Shown here piece by piece: positions 24,389 through 35,329 of a stretch of 64,000 bases of DNA. The stretch is from Tigriopus japonicus (taxonomy: Eukaryota > Arthropoda > Copepoda > Harpacticoida > Harpacticidae). The notes beneath the pieces are model-generated. The model ran no database searches. It saw only the letters and a list, made by a program, of their open reading frames with translations, and was not told the origin of the DNA. Every line of letters starts with the position of its first letter. The stretch's first letter is position 1. The stretch is taken from contig CM021319.1 of assembly GCA_010645155.1 (NCBI GenBank), forward strand, positions 6,573,330 to 6,637,329, in the 5' to 3' direction. The translations under genes and the position numbers were made by a program.

Positions 24389-24718
24389 ATGAATAATTAC
24401 ATGCCGTTGATGCGGCAAGATTCGCCCATGGTCGACGAGATGTTCGACGGATCGCAAATGGATGTGGCCGATTCCGAGGATTCCGCTTGTGCCATGATGA
24501 CCGGACCCAGTTCCAATTCAGGTCCCAATACCAGCAGTGGACACGGTACTTCCAGCTCCAGCTCCACCAATGCCCCTTGGAACAGCGGACACGCCAGTGG
24601 AACCGGTGCGGGACCCGCCTCTTCGCTTTTGTCCGAATTAGCCAATTCCGATCGCACGGTTCACGCCGAGTTCCACAATAAGTTCGGGGACCTTTTCAAT
24701 GATCGAGACTTGGATTAG
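24389..24718 (+). CDS. COPS9: COP9 signalosome subunit 9 (CSNAP)
   Basis: A single-exon frame of 109 residues. VDEMFDGSQMDVAD near residue 15 and SSLLSELANSDRTVHAEF...FGDLFNDRDLD at the C-terminus match the two halves of human COPS9 (57 residues), including the acidic aromatic tail. Between them lies a Ser/Gly/Thr-rich spacer of about 50 residues absent from the human protein. COPS9 is the small acidic ninth subunit that touches CSN3, CSN5 and CSN6 and modulates release of neddylated cullin ligases. The start chosen is ATG at 24389 (MNNYMPLMRQDS); the frame is open a little further upstream without another ATG. The mLST8 start codon is only 132 bp past the stop, with no AATAAA between them. 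Confidence 0.88.
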   Translation: MNNYMPLMRQDSPMVDEMFDGSQMDVADSEDSACAMMTGPSSNSGPNTSSGHGTSSSSSTNAPWNSGHASGTGAGPASSLLSELANSDRTVHAEFHNKFGDLFNDRDLD

Positions 24719-24850
24719 TAGTGCTCGATCAGTCACGTCTTTAGACACGGTCACTTCAAAGAGATTCATTTTATCACTCGAAAAACATTCAATAGACATT
24801 CAGGGAGTGATCTCGATTCTTTTTTGTTTCAAAGACTTTAAAAAGTTATC

Positions 24851-26015
24851 ATGAGTGTGCCCGTGATTCCAGTCGGTCGACGGGGTAGCGCCAAAACTGG
24901 TGGCCTCGTGGGTCAACCGTCACCCGGCGGTCAAGACCTCAATGGCGGTCCGAGTGGTCAAGTGATCTTGGCCACGGCCGGTTATGATCACACCATCAAG
25001 TTTTGGGAAGTGGGCACGGGGCAGTGTCTGAAGACCCTGCAACATGCCGACTCCCAAGTGAACGCCTTGGAAATCAGCCCCGATGGCCAATTGTTGGCCG
25101 CCTGCGGATATCAGCACATTCGCATGTTTGACGTCTTGGGGACGAATCCTAATCCGGTGGTCAATTACGAGGGCGTCAGCAAGAACGTCATGGACGTGGG
25201 GTTTCAGGAAGAATGCAAGTGGATGTACACGGCCGGGGAAGACGGCACGGTCAAGATTTGGGATTTAGGCATGCGGAACTTGAGTTGTCAGCGAATTTAC
25301 GATGCCCACGCCCCGGTCAACTCGGCTGTGTTGCATCCCAACCAACAGGATCTCATTTTGGGCGATCAAAACGGTGTGGTTCACGTTTGGAATCTCCGTT
25401 CGGATCATAGTGAGCAATACCTGGCTCAGCCCGGATGCAGCGTCCAATCCGTGGCCGTCGATAGTCAAGGTGAGTGAGATAGAATCTGTTTTGATGACTC
25501 CGTATGAGGATCCACTTCATCATTGCTATTGTAGGGTTGCACATGGCCTGTGTCACGAATCTAGGCACGCTTCACGTGTGGGACTTTGCCTCTGGCGGAA
25601 AAGATCAGACGGTGGCTGAACAACGTCAAAAGATTACGGCCCACAAACGTTATGGGCTCAAATGTAAATTCAGTCCGGACTCATCGGCTCTAGCTACCAC
25701 TTCAGCCGATCAGAGTACCAAACTTTGGCGACCCAAGGATCTGACGCATATCACGGTAAATCAGGAGGTCATATGATGTGGATTGTCAAGTATGATTCGA
25801 GATACGTCTAACTCTTGTTTTAGGACCTTCATAAGAAGAACCAGCGATGGGTGTGGGATATGGCTTTTTCCAACGACTCGCAATACCTTTTTACCGCCAG
25901 TTCCGACGGGGTCGCTCGTTTATGGTCTTTGGCGAAGAACGAGGTCAAGTGTGAATACGTGGGTCATTCCAAGGCTCTCACGTGCTTGGCTTTCAAGGAT
26001 CGACTTTTGCCTTAA
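24851..26015 (+). CDS. MLST8: mLST8/GbetaL, TOR complex subunit
   Basis: Three exons (24851-25469, 25535-25755, 25824-26015) join with consistent phases to encode 343 residues. The protein is a seven-bladed WD40 propeller. Near-identical family stretches include [51 protein letters not shown] and [20 protein letters not shown], ending [12 protein letters not shown]...KALTCLAF. mLST8 binds the kinase domain of TOR and is shared by TORC1 and TORC2. The N-terminus is about 15 residues longer than human. The stop codon lies 102 bp from that of convergent CDK5RAP3, so the 3' UTRs probably overlap. It could be co-transcribed with COPS9 upstream. Confidence 0.95.
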
Positions 26016-26117
26016 CAAACAAAATGAATATTCATTGCTCTGTATTGAAGGAAAAACAAGCGATCCAAAATATAAAAATACGAACAATATAACAATCTAA
26101 TCGTTTTTTCCAATCAA

Positions 26118-27747
26118 TCACACGGACTGCGCTCCGCCCATAATATTGACAGGACGATTTTTATATCGACCGGAAATATCGGCTTCGATTTTACTCTGCA
26201 ATTCTCTGGCCTTGACTTTCAACAGAGCAAGCTTACTTTGAGACGCAGCCTGTTCCTGAATGGCTTGATCGCGTCTTTCACTCAATCCTCGATTTAAGGC
26301 GTGCATGCGATCCACTAGGGCCAACTTGGATTTCAAGCTATCCACCAATCGATCCACATACTTGGGAGAACTTCGAATTAGTTGCAAGTGATGGAGTTGC
26401 CCGGCCGTGAGAACGGACACCACGCTCTGGATCTCATGCACCATGGTTCTCATTAAATGGGGATCTTCGGATTCGGTCATGTTCCCACCTCCTCCGAGCA
26501 TGAACTTGCCATCATCTTGAAGCTCGAGTTCGCGAAGTCGTTGTTGAATGAAGCACTCCAATTCGGTCAAGTCATCCAGGATGAGTGTACGGGTCCGACG
26601 ATTGTCCAACAACGATAGCGCTTCCGTATCGCGAGCCACACCTCCGGCGACCCCGCCTTCTTCGACCGTGATTCCAATCACGGCACTCTCCTCAATGGAT
26701 TCCACGGCTTGGCCCACTTCTCCCCAATCGATTTCCCCCGCTTCTTGTCCCACATCGTCCAAGTTTCCCCAATCGATATCCCCGCCCGTCTCTTGGCCAT
26801 CACCATCGGCTGGAGTATCTCCGAAGTCAATGTCATCGCCGAAATCGATATCATCATCATTCTTGGTCGTCTCGATCTCGTCGGGCCCAAAATCCAAAGC
26901 GGGTGCTTCTACGGACAAGGGCGCTTCTCCGTGAATCCATTGATAGGTCGTGACATTGCCGTGTTCTATGAGGAAACTCAAGGTGGGCAAAATTTCCACG
27001 TCAAAATGAGACGGGCTATTGGGATCGTCCTTGTCTTCGTTGTCCGTGGTGGATCGCATAAAATGGGCGTACAATTCTCGGGCTTTCTTGAGCTTTCGAC
27101 AATCCGAAGCCACAGTCCGATAAGTGTCGGGTAAACTGCTCATTAACGCGATGATCTCTTGGCGGAGTTGTTGGCCGGGGATGCCGAGCTGTTGGCAGGA
27201 CTGATCAAAGTCGTGTTTAAAGTCCTTGGCCTTGCGTAGATTGTCCTTTTCTTTTTTATCACACTCCTCCTGCACTTGGACGGCCTTGGCTACTTGTTTC
27301 TTGAGTCCGGGGATCTCGTAGATGACACTTTGGGATAATAATTGAGCGGCCTCGGCGAGATAGACGTTGTGGTTTTGGTAGAGACTGACCACGGCCTGCC
27401 AATCTTTCATCCGTTGAGAGCCATAGGAGCCGAAAAAGGTCTTACTATCCTTCTCGGTCTCTTTGAGGATCTCTACGATCTGCAGACAATGGAAGTAGTT
27501 GATGTTGGTGCCCGAGAGTAGGTCCTTGATCACGGGATGTTCGGGCATATCACCGATGGCATGACCAATCTGGGACCGAATCTATAAGAACACAAAGCAT
27601 GAAGAAACTGTATCAAGTTGGCTTTTGTTGAGTGAGTCTTACGGGTATGATATCTTGATGCCAATCTCGGTTGCAAATCCTCCGACTGATGAGCCAATCC
27701 AAGAGCTTCTTGAGCTGAATATCAATAGCCAAGTTGTGCTCGTCCAT
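26118..27747 (-). CDS. CDK5RAP3: CDK5RAP3 (C53/LZAP), UFMylation and ER-phagy adaptor
   Basis: Two exons (27643-27747 and 26118-27581) join in phase 0 to give 522 residues. The first exon (MDEHNLAIDIQLKKLLDWLI) and the C-terminus (KIEADISGRYKNRPVNIMGG) match the human protein (506) along their length. CDK5RAP3 works with UFL1 and DDRGK1 as the UFM1 ligase on stalled ER ribosomes. It uses IDWG-type shuffled Atg8-interacting motifs to bind ATG8 and UFM1. Here the acidic middle region (about 264-325) has two IDWG and two IDFG copies, plus a nearby LDFG. Coiled coils flank this region. A GA microsatellite lies immediately upstream of the ATG, in the 5' UTR. Confidence 0.95.
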
Positions 27748-27754
27748 GATGGAC

Positions 27755-27779
27755 AGAGAGAGAGAGAGACAGAGAGAGG
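27755..27779. repeat. (GA)n microsatellite in the CDK5RAP3 5' UTR
   Basis: A GA run interrupted by one C, starting 8 bp upstream of the CDK5RAP3 start codon. Confidence 0.8.
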
Positions 27780-28462
27780 AGCGCGTTCGTCAATGGACTT
27801 GGAGTCTTGGAATCTGTTTAATAATATGGATATAGTCGGTGAATAATAATGATAATAAGGTTGTCCCACGAACCAGGCCCGTCCACACGTACGTATCTAA
27901 ATAAGAACGAATCTACGTGGACGTCAATATTTTGACCGAAGTTGCGAGAGTTGACGTTGACCAGCGACCTCTGTTGGGAATCCTCAATTTTCAGTTAAGA
28001 TTGATATTATTGATATTATTTTTTTCCATAGCCAGACATCTATTTGCCAATCTTAGTTCCCTTTGTGATATTTTCAATTCAGGACCAAAGATGAAACTAC
28101 AGGAAATACATTAAAGTAACGTTTAAAAGAGAAACAAAAGAGAGAATTTCGACCCCAAACACAAAGCCAAGACTTTTAAGTCAGTTCTTTTCTTTCTGTT
28201 TTTTCAGTTGTTTTAACATGTCCAGCAGCGTCTCTACTTGCCACTTTTGGCCTTAAAAGACTACGTTTATTTAGTAGAATTCTGGATACCTGGCCCATTC
28301 ACCAGTTTTCAACTATTTCCATTAAGTTTGATTAAGTCGGAATATGTAAATGATGAGAGTCCTCAAATTTATTTTAAAGGAAACAAAATCTCGATTTAGC
28401 TTCAACAGGATATCATATGCAATAATAAAACACCATAATTCATGCAGGTCGATGGGTCGGAC
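27780..28462. other. Spacer between CDK5RAP3 and AP-1/2 beta
   Basis: About 0.7 kb of AT-rich sequence containing the CDK5RAP3 promoter and the 3' UTR of the AP beta gene. No other feature is recognised. Confidence 0.5.
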
Positions 28463-31400
28463 CTAATTGTGGAGGATCGCATCATAGATGGCGAAAATGC
28501 TGTGGCAAACATCCAAAGCCCGAGATTTGATGGCCAACTAAAATGAAAACCATTCCATTATTATTCTTATTAGCTTAATAGTCTAGCGATTTGTACGCTA
28601 ATAGTCTTACCGTGACACTGGGATTGCCCGGTTGGATCTTGAGTTCCGCCAAAGCCCAAACATCATTCGTGAATTTCATCGATTGATAGACCATATCTTG
28701 TCCTTCGAGATGTCGTTTAGCCACGGTGAACACATTGTTTTGGTTCATCTTGGTAGACACGCCATCTAAGCGAAAAAGAGGTTAAAGCCGGCCCTCAGAC
28801 TGCATCACGTGTCATCCAGTAAACTTATTCAGCTTACCCGCATTACACTCAATGTTCTCCAAGGTGAATTGAACCTCATTTGCCGATGGAATGTCTTTCC
28901 AAGTGGCCAAGAATACTTTCTTCTCCATGTTACCGTCTTCGGTGAAGAACACGTGAATGGGCATCACGCAAGCAAAGTAGAAGACATCGATGTTGTTTTT
29001 GATGGCCACCTGCAAGTTGGTCAGGGGTTCCATCTTCTGAACGGGTCCATTCGTGTTCAAAGGCAACGAAATATCTAACGACTGGTTGGGTGGAATGTTG
29101 GGCACGTTCAAGGCTTGAGCCGGAATCAGGCCGAAGCTATTCTTGTTCAATTGAATAGCAAACTGATTCATGGGCTGCATGGCCTTGTTCGAGAAGGTCA
29201 GCTCCATATGGATTTGACCGTTTTTCCTCGAGAATGTGCCACTGATCTCCATGCCTTTTCCTTTCGAAGCGGGCAACCAAACTTGCTTAGGGGGAATATG
29301 GAATGTTGTGCTACTTGTTCCACTTAGGCCGAAGATATCGCCCAGGAGAGAGTTGGTGGACTGCGAATCAAAGTGGTGGGGCGATGTTTTATACATACAA
29401 ATAGGGTTGATTTTTGAGGCCAATGTGAAGTGAAACTTACTGGCGCAGCTGGAGCACTTCCGCCGAGGATGTCCAATCCGCCTCCAAGAATGTCCACGAT
29501 GCCACTGCTTCCAGCTCCAGCAGTGGATCCTCCCCCTCCAATGTCCATGGAGAGTAGATCTCCAATGAGGGATCCAGGCTCGGGGATAACGGAAGCAGAA
29601 GCTCCTCCACCACTTGCCAAAACAGAAGAATCTTCTTCGCCTGTCCGCGATGGAAGAGCTCTCTTCAAGCCCCCAGTGCCTTCCACGAAGGCCGTGGGAG
29701 GCTTGTGGTAGACAGAGGCCAACGACGCAATGTGGCAGATCAATTCATCCAATAAAGTCGGCTCGATCAAGTCGGTCTCCTCGGAGATCAGAGGCTTCTC
29801 GGCCAAAACCACCTCTTTCGCTGCAGCAGGATCCGTGGAAAGTAGACGCCAGTAGATGAAACCTCGATCTCGCAAATCGGGATTATCCGAATCTTGAGTT
29901 GCCAACGACAAGACCTGAAATAAAATGAATAAATAAATTACCTAGTAGTTAACACAAGACCACGCCGAAGATAAATGGCAAGGCTACTCTACCTGTTGAA
30001 CGAGCTCTTGAGTATCAGTAGGTCGCTTCAAGAACAGTTTCACGATAGCCGTAAGAAGCTGAAGCTGCACTTGGGTGTTTTCATCCTGGAACGAGTCCAA
30101 GAAGCTCTCCAAGAGCTCGTCGGCGTTGTCGATTCTCTCGGCGTACTCGCCAATGATCCAAATCATGGAGGCTCGAGCCTCAGGCTCATCCAAAGTATCC
30201 AAGTTCTCGCACAATGTGGCGATGATGCTCTCGTACTTGTTGGGATATTTTCGGAAGATGTCCTTAATCACCACAATGGCCTCTTGAACCACGTAATTGA
30301 CCTTGGTTTGAATCAAATCCAAGAGGGTTGACACGCAGCGTTCCGCCGATTGCTCAACCTTGATAGCACATCTTCCAATGGCTCGAACCGATTTGCGAAC
30401 GAAATCCACGTCCACCTCAGTGGCATACCTAAAAATTAATAAAATTGTATAATCATACTTGCAATATGATCAATCCCGCATAATGTCAAGAACTCACTCT
30501 TTCAATTCGGAGAGCACCTGAGCGATGTTATTCTGCGAGGCCAATCGAATCATGATGTCCAGTTTCTCCAATTTGACGTAGATGGGATCATTGTACTTGA
30601 CGAAGAACACTTTCATCTCGTGCTTCAGGATGTCGGGTCGCTTTTGGATGATCAAGTTAATGTTTCTTAGAGCCACATATTGAACCTGAAGTATAGACAC
30701 GGTTGTAAACACACACCCAATCAAAATCCAATCCCACGAAAGCAATTGGCCAAAAGCCTACCTCAGGTTCAGACGACAGCAACGTGACCAAAGGCGGGGC
30801 CAGCTTCTTGCTCAAACTGATGACGAACTCGGTGTCTTGACCCATCATCTCCATGTACTTCATCAGCACCTTCACGGCCGATAAGACCACGGCCGCATTA
30901 GCGTGGGCCAAACGCGGCGTAATCCGTTCGCAAATGGACTGAGCTTCGCGCTCATCTTTGGGCGTGTAGTTGGACAGGGAGTCCAAGATGAACACCTAAA
31001 TCCGAAACGAGACGCTTCAGATGAAGTTTCAACACTCAACCGCCATGCATTGATTACCTGTCCCCATTCGGTGCATTCGTTCAAGGCCGTCAAGAGCTTA
31101 TTTATGGTGGGTGCATTCATCTCGATGAGCGGACGACCGGTGGCCGAGGCTTCATTGATCTCCGAGAGCGCCGCCACGGCATTGGCCACCACCATGGGAT
31201 TGGAATCGCTCAACAGATCCTTGAGCGAGTCCAAGAAACCCTGTTCCTCGACCAAAGCCGCGTTGATATCGTGGAGCTTGGCCACGGAGACGGCGGCCGT
31301 TTTGCGCACATACGGGTCGTCATCCTTGAGGCATTTGCGCAAAGGCTCGCAGAGATACTCGGTGATCTTATCGACTCGAATGCAGCCCATGGTACGGACA

Positions 31401-31832
31401 GCCAAGGCCCGAATCAGCGGATTGGGGTCTTCGCAGTCCTTGACGAACGTGTTCACGGCCATGATGGCCATATCCGGTTGGGATTTGGCATAGTTCATCA
31501 AGTACAAGTAGACCAGCTTTTTGAGCTCCAAGTTGTCGGTTTGCATGCAGTTGGCCACATCCGGGAAGAGGGCACTCACATCCTTGCCCACCGTCATGGA
31601 CGCGATCACCTAAAACGTAATCAAGGGTAGGAAAGAGGGTTTGTTTTCCAAAAAGAGACAAATGGTTCCAAAAGAATCGACCCCAATCTACGTCGGATTC
31701 GTTCTCGGCGGGGTTTGCGCTCACCTTTTTGACGGCTTCGCGTTTCTTCTCCTTTTTGTCGGAGTTGAGTTCGGATTTGAGCTCGAAGATTTCGCCCTTC
31801 TTGGTGGTGGTGAAGTACTTGGAGTCCGTCAT
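28463..31832 (-). CDS. AP2B1: AP-1/AP-2 complex subunit beta
   Basis: Nine exons in order: 31725-31832, 31058-31609, 30762-30995, 30498-30685, 29993-30428, 29441-29914, 28838-29360, 28611-28765 and 28463-28537. All introns are GT-AG with consistent phases, giving 914 residues. The N-terminus [19 protein letters not shown] and the armadillo trunk are near-identical to human AP2B1. The hinge is Gly/Ser-rich and keeps a clathrin-box-like LLSMD. The ear domain ends in AIYDAILHN. Beta adaptins recruit clathrin and cargo at the plasma membrane (AP-2) and the trans-Golgi (AP-1). Arthropods generally have one gene serving both complexes, which this fits. The AP2B1 symbol marks the closest named family member, not proof of AP-2-only use. 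Confidence 0.95.
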
Positions 31833-32696
31833 CCTGCGTGATCGAGCGATCGGTCAGATCAAGAGGGGGCGATTTACGCAAAAATGTTCGAATAAGCGAG
31901 TGAATGAGTGAGTGAGTGGGCGATCTCCGAAGGTTGGGTGCGTGTACCAGGCGGGGCCAATCACGGCTTCCTAGTTGTTCGGTGGGTTGTGGCTTTGGGA
32001 GGCGTTGACTTCACTTGACTTGATCATCGAGGTTGGCGAGAATCTACATAGTACATCAGGTGACCGCGACGAGCACAGATTTCTAGAATTTTGAGATCAA
32101 GACAGGACATTTCGGAACAAATTGTTCTTTGTTCCTCGGCAAAAGCGAAGATATTCGTCATAAATCGTCAAGGCCAGGGAGAACTGAGTATGCCCATTGA
32201 CAAAATTCAGGATCATTCAAGAAATTTTGGATAATATATGAAGTTGGAAAAATCCTATTAGGGACGGGCAAAAAGTGCAAATAAATATTGCCTTTCAGGT
32301 AAGTTACAAAAAAATCGCGGAAAATGTACCTGAAAGTGCTAAATATGGTGCAGAAAAGGTTGAAAGTGCAAATAAATGTCTAAAAAGAGCAAAAGACTTT
32401 CCTTTGAACTTGTAAAGTCACTCATAAAGTAAGGGTAATGACATCTTCTCTCCTTAAGGTTTTCAAGTTTTCTTTTTGAAATAACGATCTTGGACCCTGC
32501 TCAGAAAGACTACCCCTGTGAATCAAATTATCAGCTTCATTGAGCACACCTTAGTATAATTTGGGAGAAGCAAACCATAGGCAAGAGGTCACATCACTCA
32601 CATGCCGAAAACTAAAAGTTTTTCAAAAATTTCCCTTCGATGAATACGTTTGTTTGGGCAAATTTCAACTAGTCGCTGATGATAAACGGCCCTTGC
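31833..32696. other. AP beta upstream region
   Basis: Holds the presumed promoter of the AP beta gene. At 32261-32283 is one copy of a dispersed 23-bp sequence starting GGGACGGGCAAAAAGTGC, seen twice more at 48.0 and 48.4 kb. No gene is recognised. Confidence 0.5.
32261..32283 (+). repeat. Dispersed repeat, copy 1 (GGGACGGGCAAAAAGTGC)
   Basis: Identical over 23 bases to 48016-48038 and very similar to 48403-48425. In all three places the sequence downstream is AT-rich, with further AGTGCAAATA-like words. It probably marks the conserved end of a decayed repeat family. Confidence 0.6.
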
Positions 32697-34114
32697 CAGG
32701 GTTGCCAGGTCTTGGTCGGCTCTTATCGCCAGATTTGCCACCGAAATTCGCCAGAATTCGCCACCTCATTTCAAAAATCGCCAGATTTTCGCCAAATTTC
32801 TTTTTACTAACAACCTTATGTACATAAGCAGTCAATCATGCTGAATTAATCTTCAAGGAATGCCTATAATGGTTAATTCTTCAGTTTTGTTTTTCCAACT
32901 TCCATTTCAACTTTTATCTTTTGATACAGATTTCATGAAAGAAAGTCTCGAAGAAAAACGAAATGCCTCCACATTGACGTTCCTTCATAAACTTTTATTT
33001 GTATAAACTATACTTACAGCGCGTTTTAGCTTGTAATTTGTGAACAAAATTGAAATTTTATTGATGCTAAATAATAAAATCTTTCGGACTCTTTTCTGAA
33101 ATGTAATGAAATTTATAACTCATCAAAAGCAATGTTAATGGTATTAAATTAACGAAATCTGATCAAATGCCATTACAAAATCCCAAAATGTGACTTGATC
33201 ACTCTAATAGTAAAAAACATTTTCAATACCAATGACATTGTTCATGCCCTGTATTTTGACCATATGATAATAGATTGAGTAGTAAACCATAAAGAGGACG
33301 TAACTTAAACCAAACTGGGACAATCGCAAAATAATAGTTTATGCACACACAGTTAGTTAGTTATGTGTATTTTAATTGACCCTACCATCAGGAAAATCAA
33401 ATTGGGAATTTTTCAAAATCAGTTACGCACGCGTTAGCCGTAGCTTTTGACTTCATGAAAGTCTCATTTTCCCAAACCCTCTTGTTAAAAATTCTAGTCT
33501 GCATTTTTTAACCAATTTTAACTGGTACACAGAATGTCATTCCATGTAAATGTCAAAAAAAGGTGAAACCCGAGTAGGGAAAAGTCATGTCTGATAAAAG
33601 TATTGGTCTGTAAGGGAGTTGGAATTAGCTGCCCGATTAAGTCCCTGAACTTACGGCAGGTCACAGAATTTAAAATGGGTCGGCTAATGGATAGATTCGT
33701 CAGTTCTACAACAAAAGAGCGAACCAAACTTTCTAGTTCTTGGTAAAAGCACAATCAAGTCATGGAACAATACTTTGTTCAAATCTCTCCCCCTTTAGTG
33801 ATTGTCATCTAAAATATTTAATCCTTGGTTTTCAGTCAGAATGAAAGTCAAAATCATAAAGAGAGAATCAAAGTTTGCCTGAGTTATCGCCAAAAACGGC
33901 AATTTTGCCAAATTTTTCGCCAATTTTCGCCGATTTCGCCTTATTTTTCGCCAAATTTGCTCATTTCGCCAAATTTATCGCCAGAAATACTAAAATCGCC
34001 AGATTTATCGCCAGTGATGTCAAAATCGCCAGATTTATCGCCAGATCAGCTGATTTCGCCAGATTAATTTTTCTATCGCCAGACAAGTTTTAAAATCGCC
34101 AGTTGGCAACCCTG
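32697..34114. mobile_element. hAT-like non-autonomous element (1.4 kb) with GCCA subterminal repeats
   Basis: The terminal inverted repeats are CAGGGTTGCCA on both ends. They are flanked by 8-bp near-identical duplications, GCCCTTGC (32689-32696) and GTCCTTGC (34115-34122). Subterminal regions carry many copies of a TCGCCAGATTT-like word: about 5 near the left end and more than 12 near the right end (33887-34100). Such arrays act as transposase binding sites in hAT elements. No transposase coding sequence is visible. Confidence 0.8.
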
Positions 34115-34122
34115 GTCCTTGC

Positions 34123-34552
34123 TGGCCACAATGAAATTTCGCGACCGGCCTGCTCTAGCATCTCCACTCTATAGACCTCTATGGCCTGGACAAATGAGGG
34201 TGATGGCTAAACTGGCCCAGTGGGGCCGTCGAATGGCCAAGGAAATTCGATATACCCTAGTCGAAACCTAGAGGGCATGAACGTCAGAAGTGTTAGTTCA
34301 CACCAAGACCACTACGACGTCAGCGCCCCGTCCCATATCAACACAACAAACACAACTCCTCGATCGATTCAGGCACACACGTGGGTGTGTGAAACTGTGT
34401 GTGTGACACAAGGTTTTGGTCTTTGGAAGGTCGTGGGTTCAGAGAAAGTTGGTCAAGGCCATCAAACAGAGCTTTCAGTTGATATTCAAGAGGGAGTCTG
34501 TGGCCAATTTTCAAGGCTTTCAAGGGAGACCCACATTCTTTCTTAAACCAAA
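34123..34552. other. TRMT112 upstream region
   Basis: Intergenic sequence with the presumed TRMT112 promoter. No distinct element is recognised. Confidence 0.4.
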
Positions 34553-34993
34553 ATGAAGCTCATTACCCACAACATGCTCAGTTCTCAAGGGCTCAAAGGC
34601 GTCAAAGTCGGATTCCCGTTAGTGATACAGGTAAAAAATGGCTTGAGTTGAATAATTCATCAAAACTGACGGGTCAATCAATGCTTTCTGTGTCAGGCTA
34701 AAGATGTCAAGGTGTCGGAAGTGGAGTTCAACCCGGAGTTTATCGCCCGGATTATTCCCAAATTGGATTGGCCGGAGGTGTGTCGAGCGGCTAAGGAGCT
34801 CAATCAATTGGGCGATTTGCCTCTCAAGCTGATCGACGACTACGAAAATAATCATGAATTCCTCAAGATGGCCCATCACGTGCTCCTCGAGGTCGAAGTG
34901 ATCAACGGCGATCTCGTATGTCCGGAAACAGGACGAAAATTCCCAGTCACCGATGGCATTCCCAACATGTTGCTGAACGAAGATGAAGTTTGA
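34553..34993 (+). CDS. TRMT112: TRMT112 methyltransferase activator
   Basis: Two exons (34553-34630 and 34697-34993) join in phase 0 to encode 124 residues, the family's usual length. MKLITHNMLSS at the start, VEFNPEFIARIIPKLDW in the middle and LEVEVINGDLVCPETGRKFP...GIPNMLL at the end match human TRMT112 throughout. It is a small cofactor that stabilises several class I methyltransferases, including those modifying 18S rRNA (BUD23, METTL5), tRNA (ALKBH8, TRMT11) and release factor eRF1 (HEMK2). An AATAAA poly(A) signal is present at 35204-35209. The gene converges on POFUT1. Confidence 0.96.
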
Positions 34994-35203
34994 ACGCCTG
35001 AGTCCAGCTTTTTATTAACGCTTTTTCATGAAACACCCTTTCCCCCTATCATCATCATCATCCACGTTTGCCTTCGCTTGAGGTCCGAGCTTCGGAATCT
35101 CGGGACCTGTGTTCGTCCCCTTAGTTTTAGTCTTTCCCCGCCATTTTTCTCTCACCCACAAGATCCCTCCTTGACCCGATCAATCACCGGATATGGAACC
35201 AAT

Positions 35204-35209
35204 AATAAA
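35204..35209 (+). terminator. Poly(A) signal AATAAA of TRMT112
   Basis: A canonical hexamer 210 bp after the TRMT112 stop codon, with no closer candidate. Confidence 0.6.
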
Positions 35210-35329
35210 GTAACGGGTTGTCGAACCTTCGTTCATTGAGAAAACGAGTTTCATTGAGATTCTTTGGGTAGAGTTAGGAATAGACGTAATTTTCCCAATA
35301 AATACGCAATTGGGATGGAATGTTTCATA

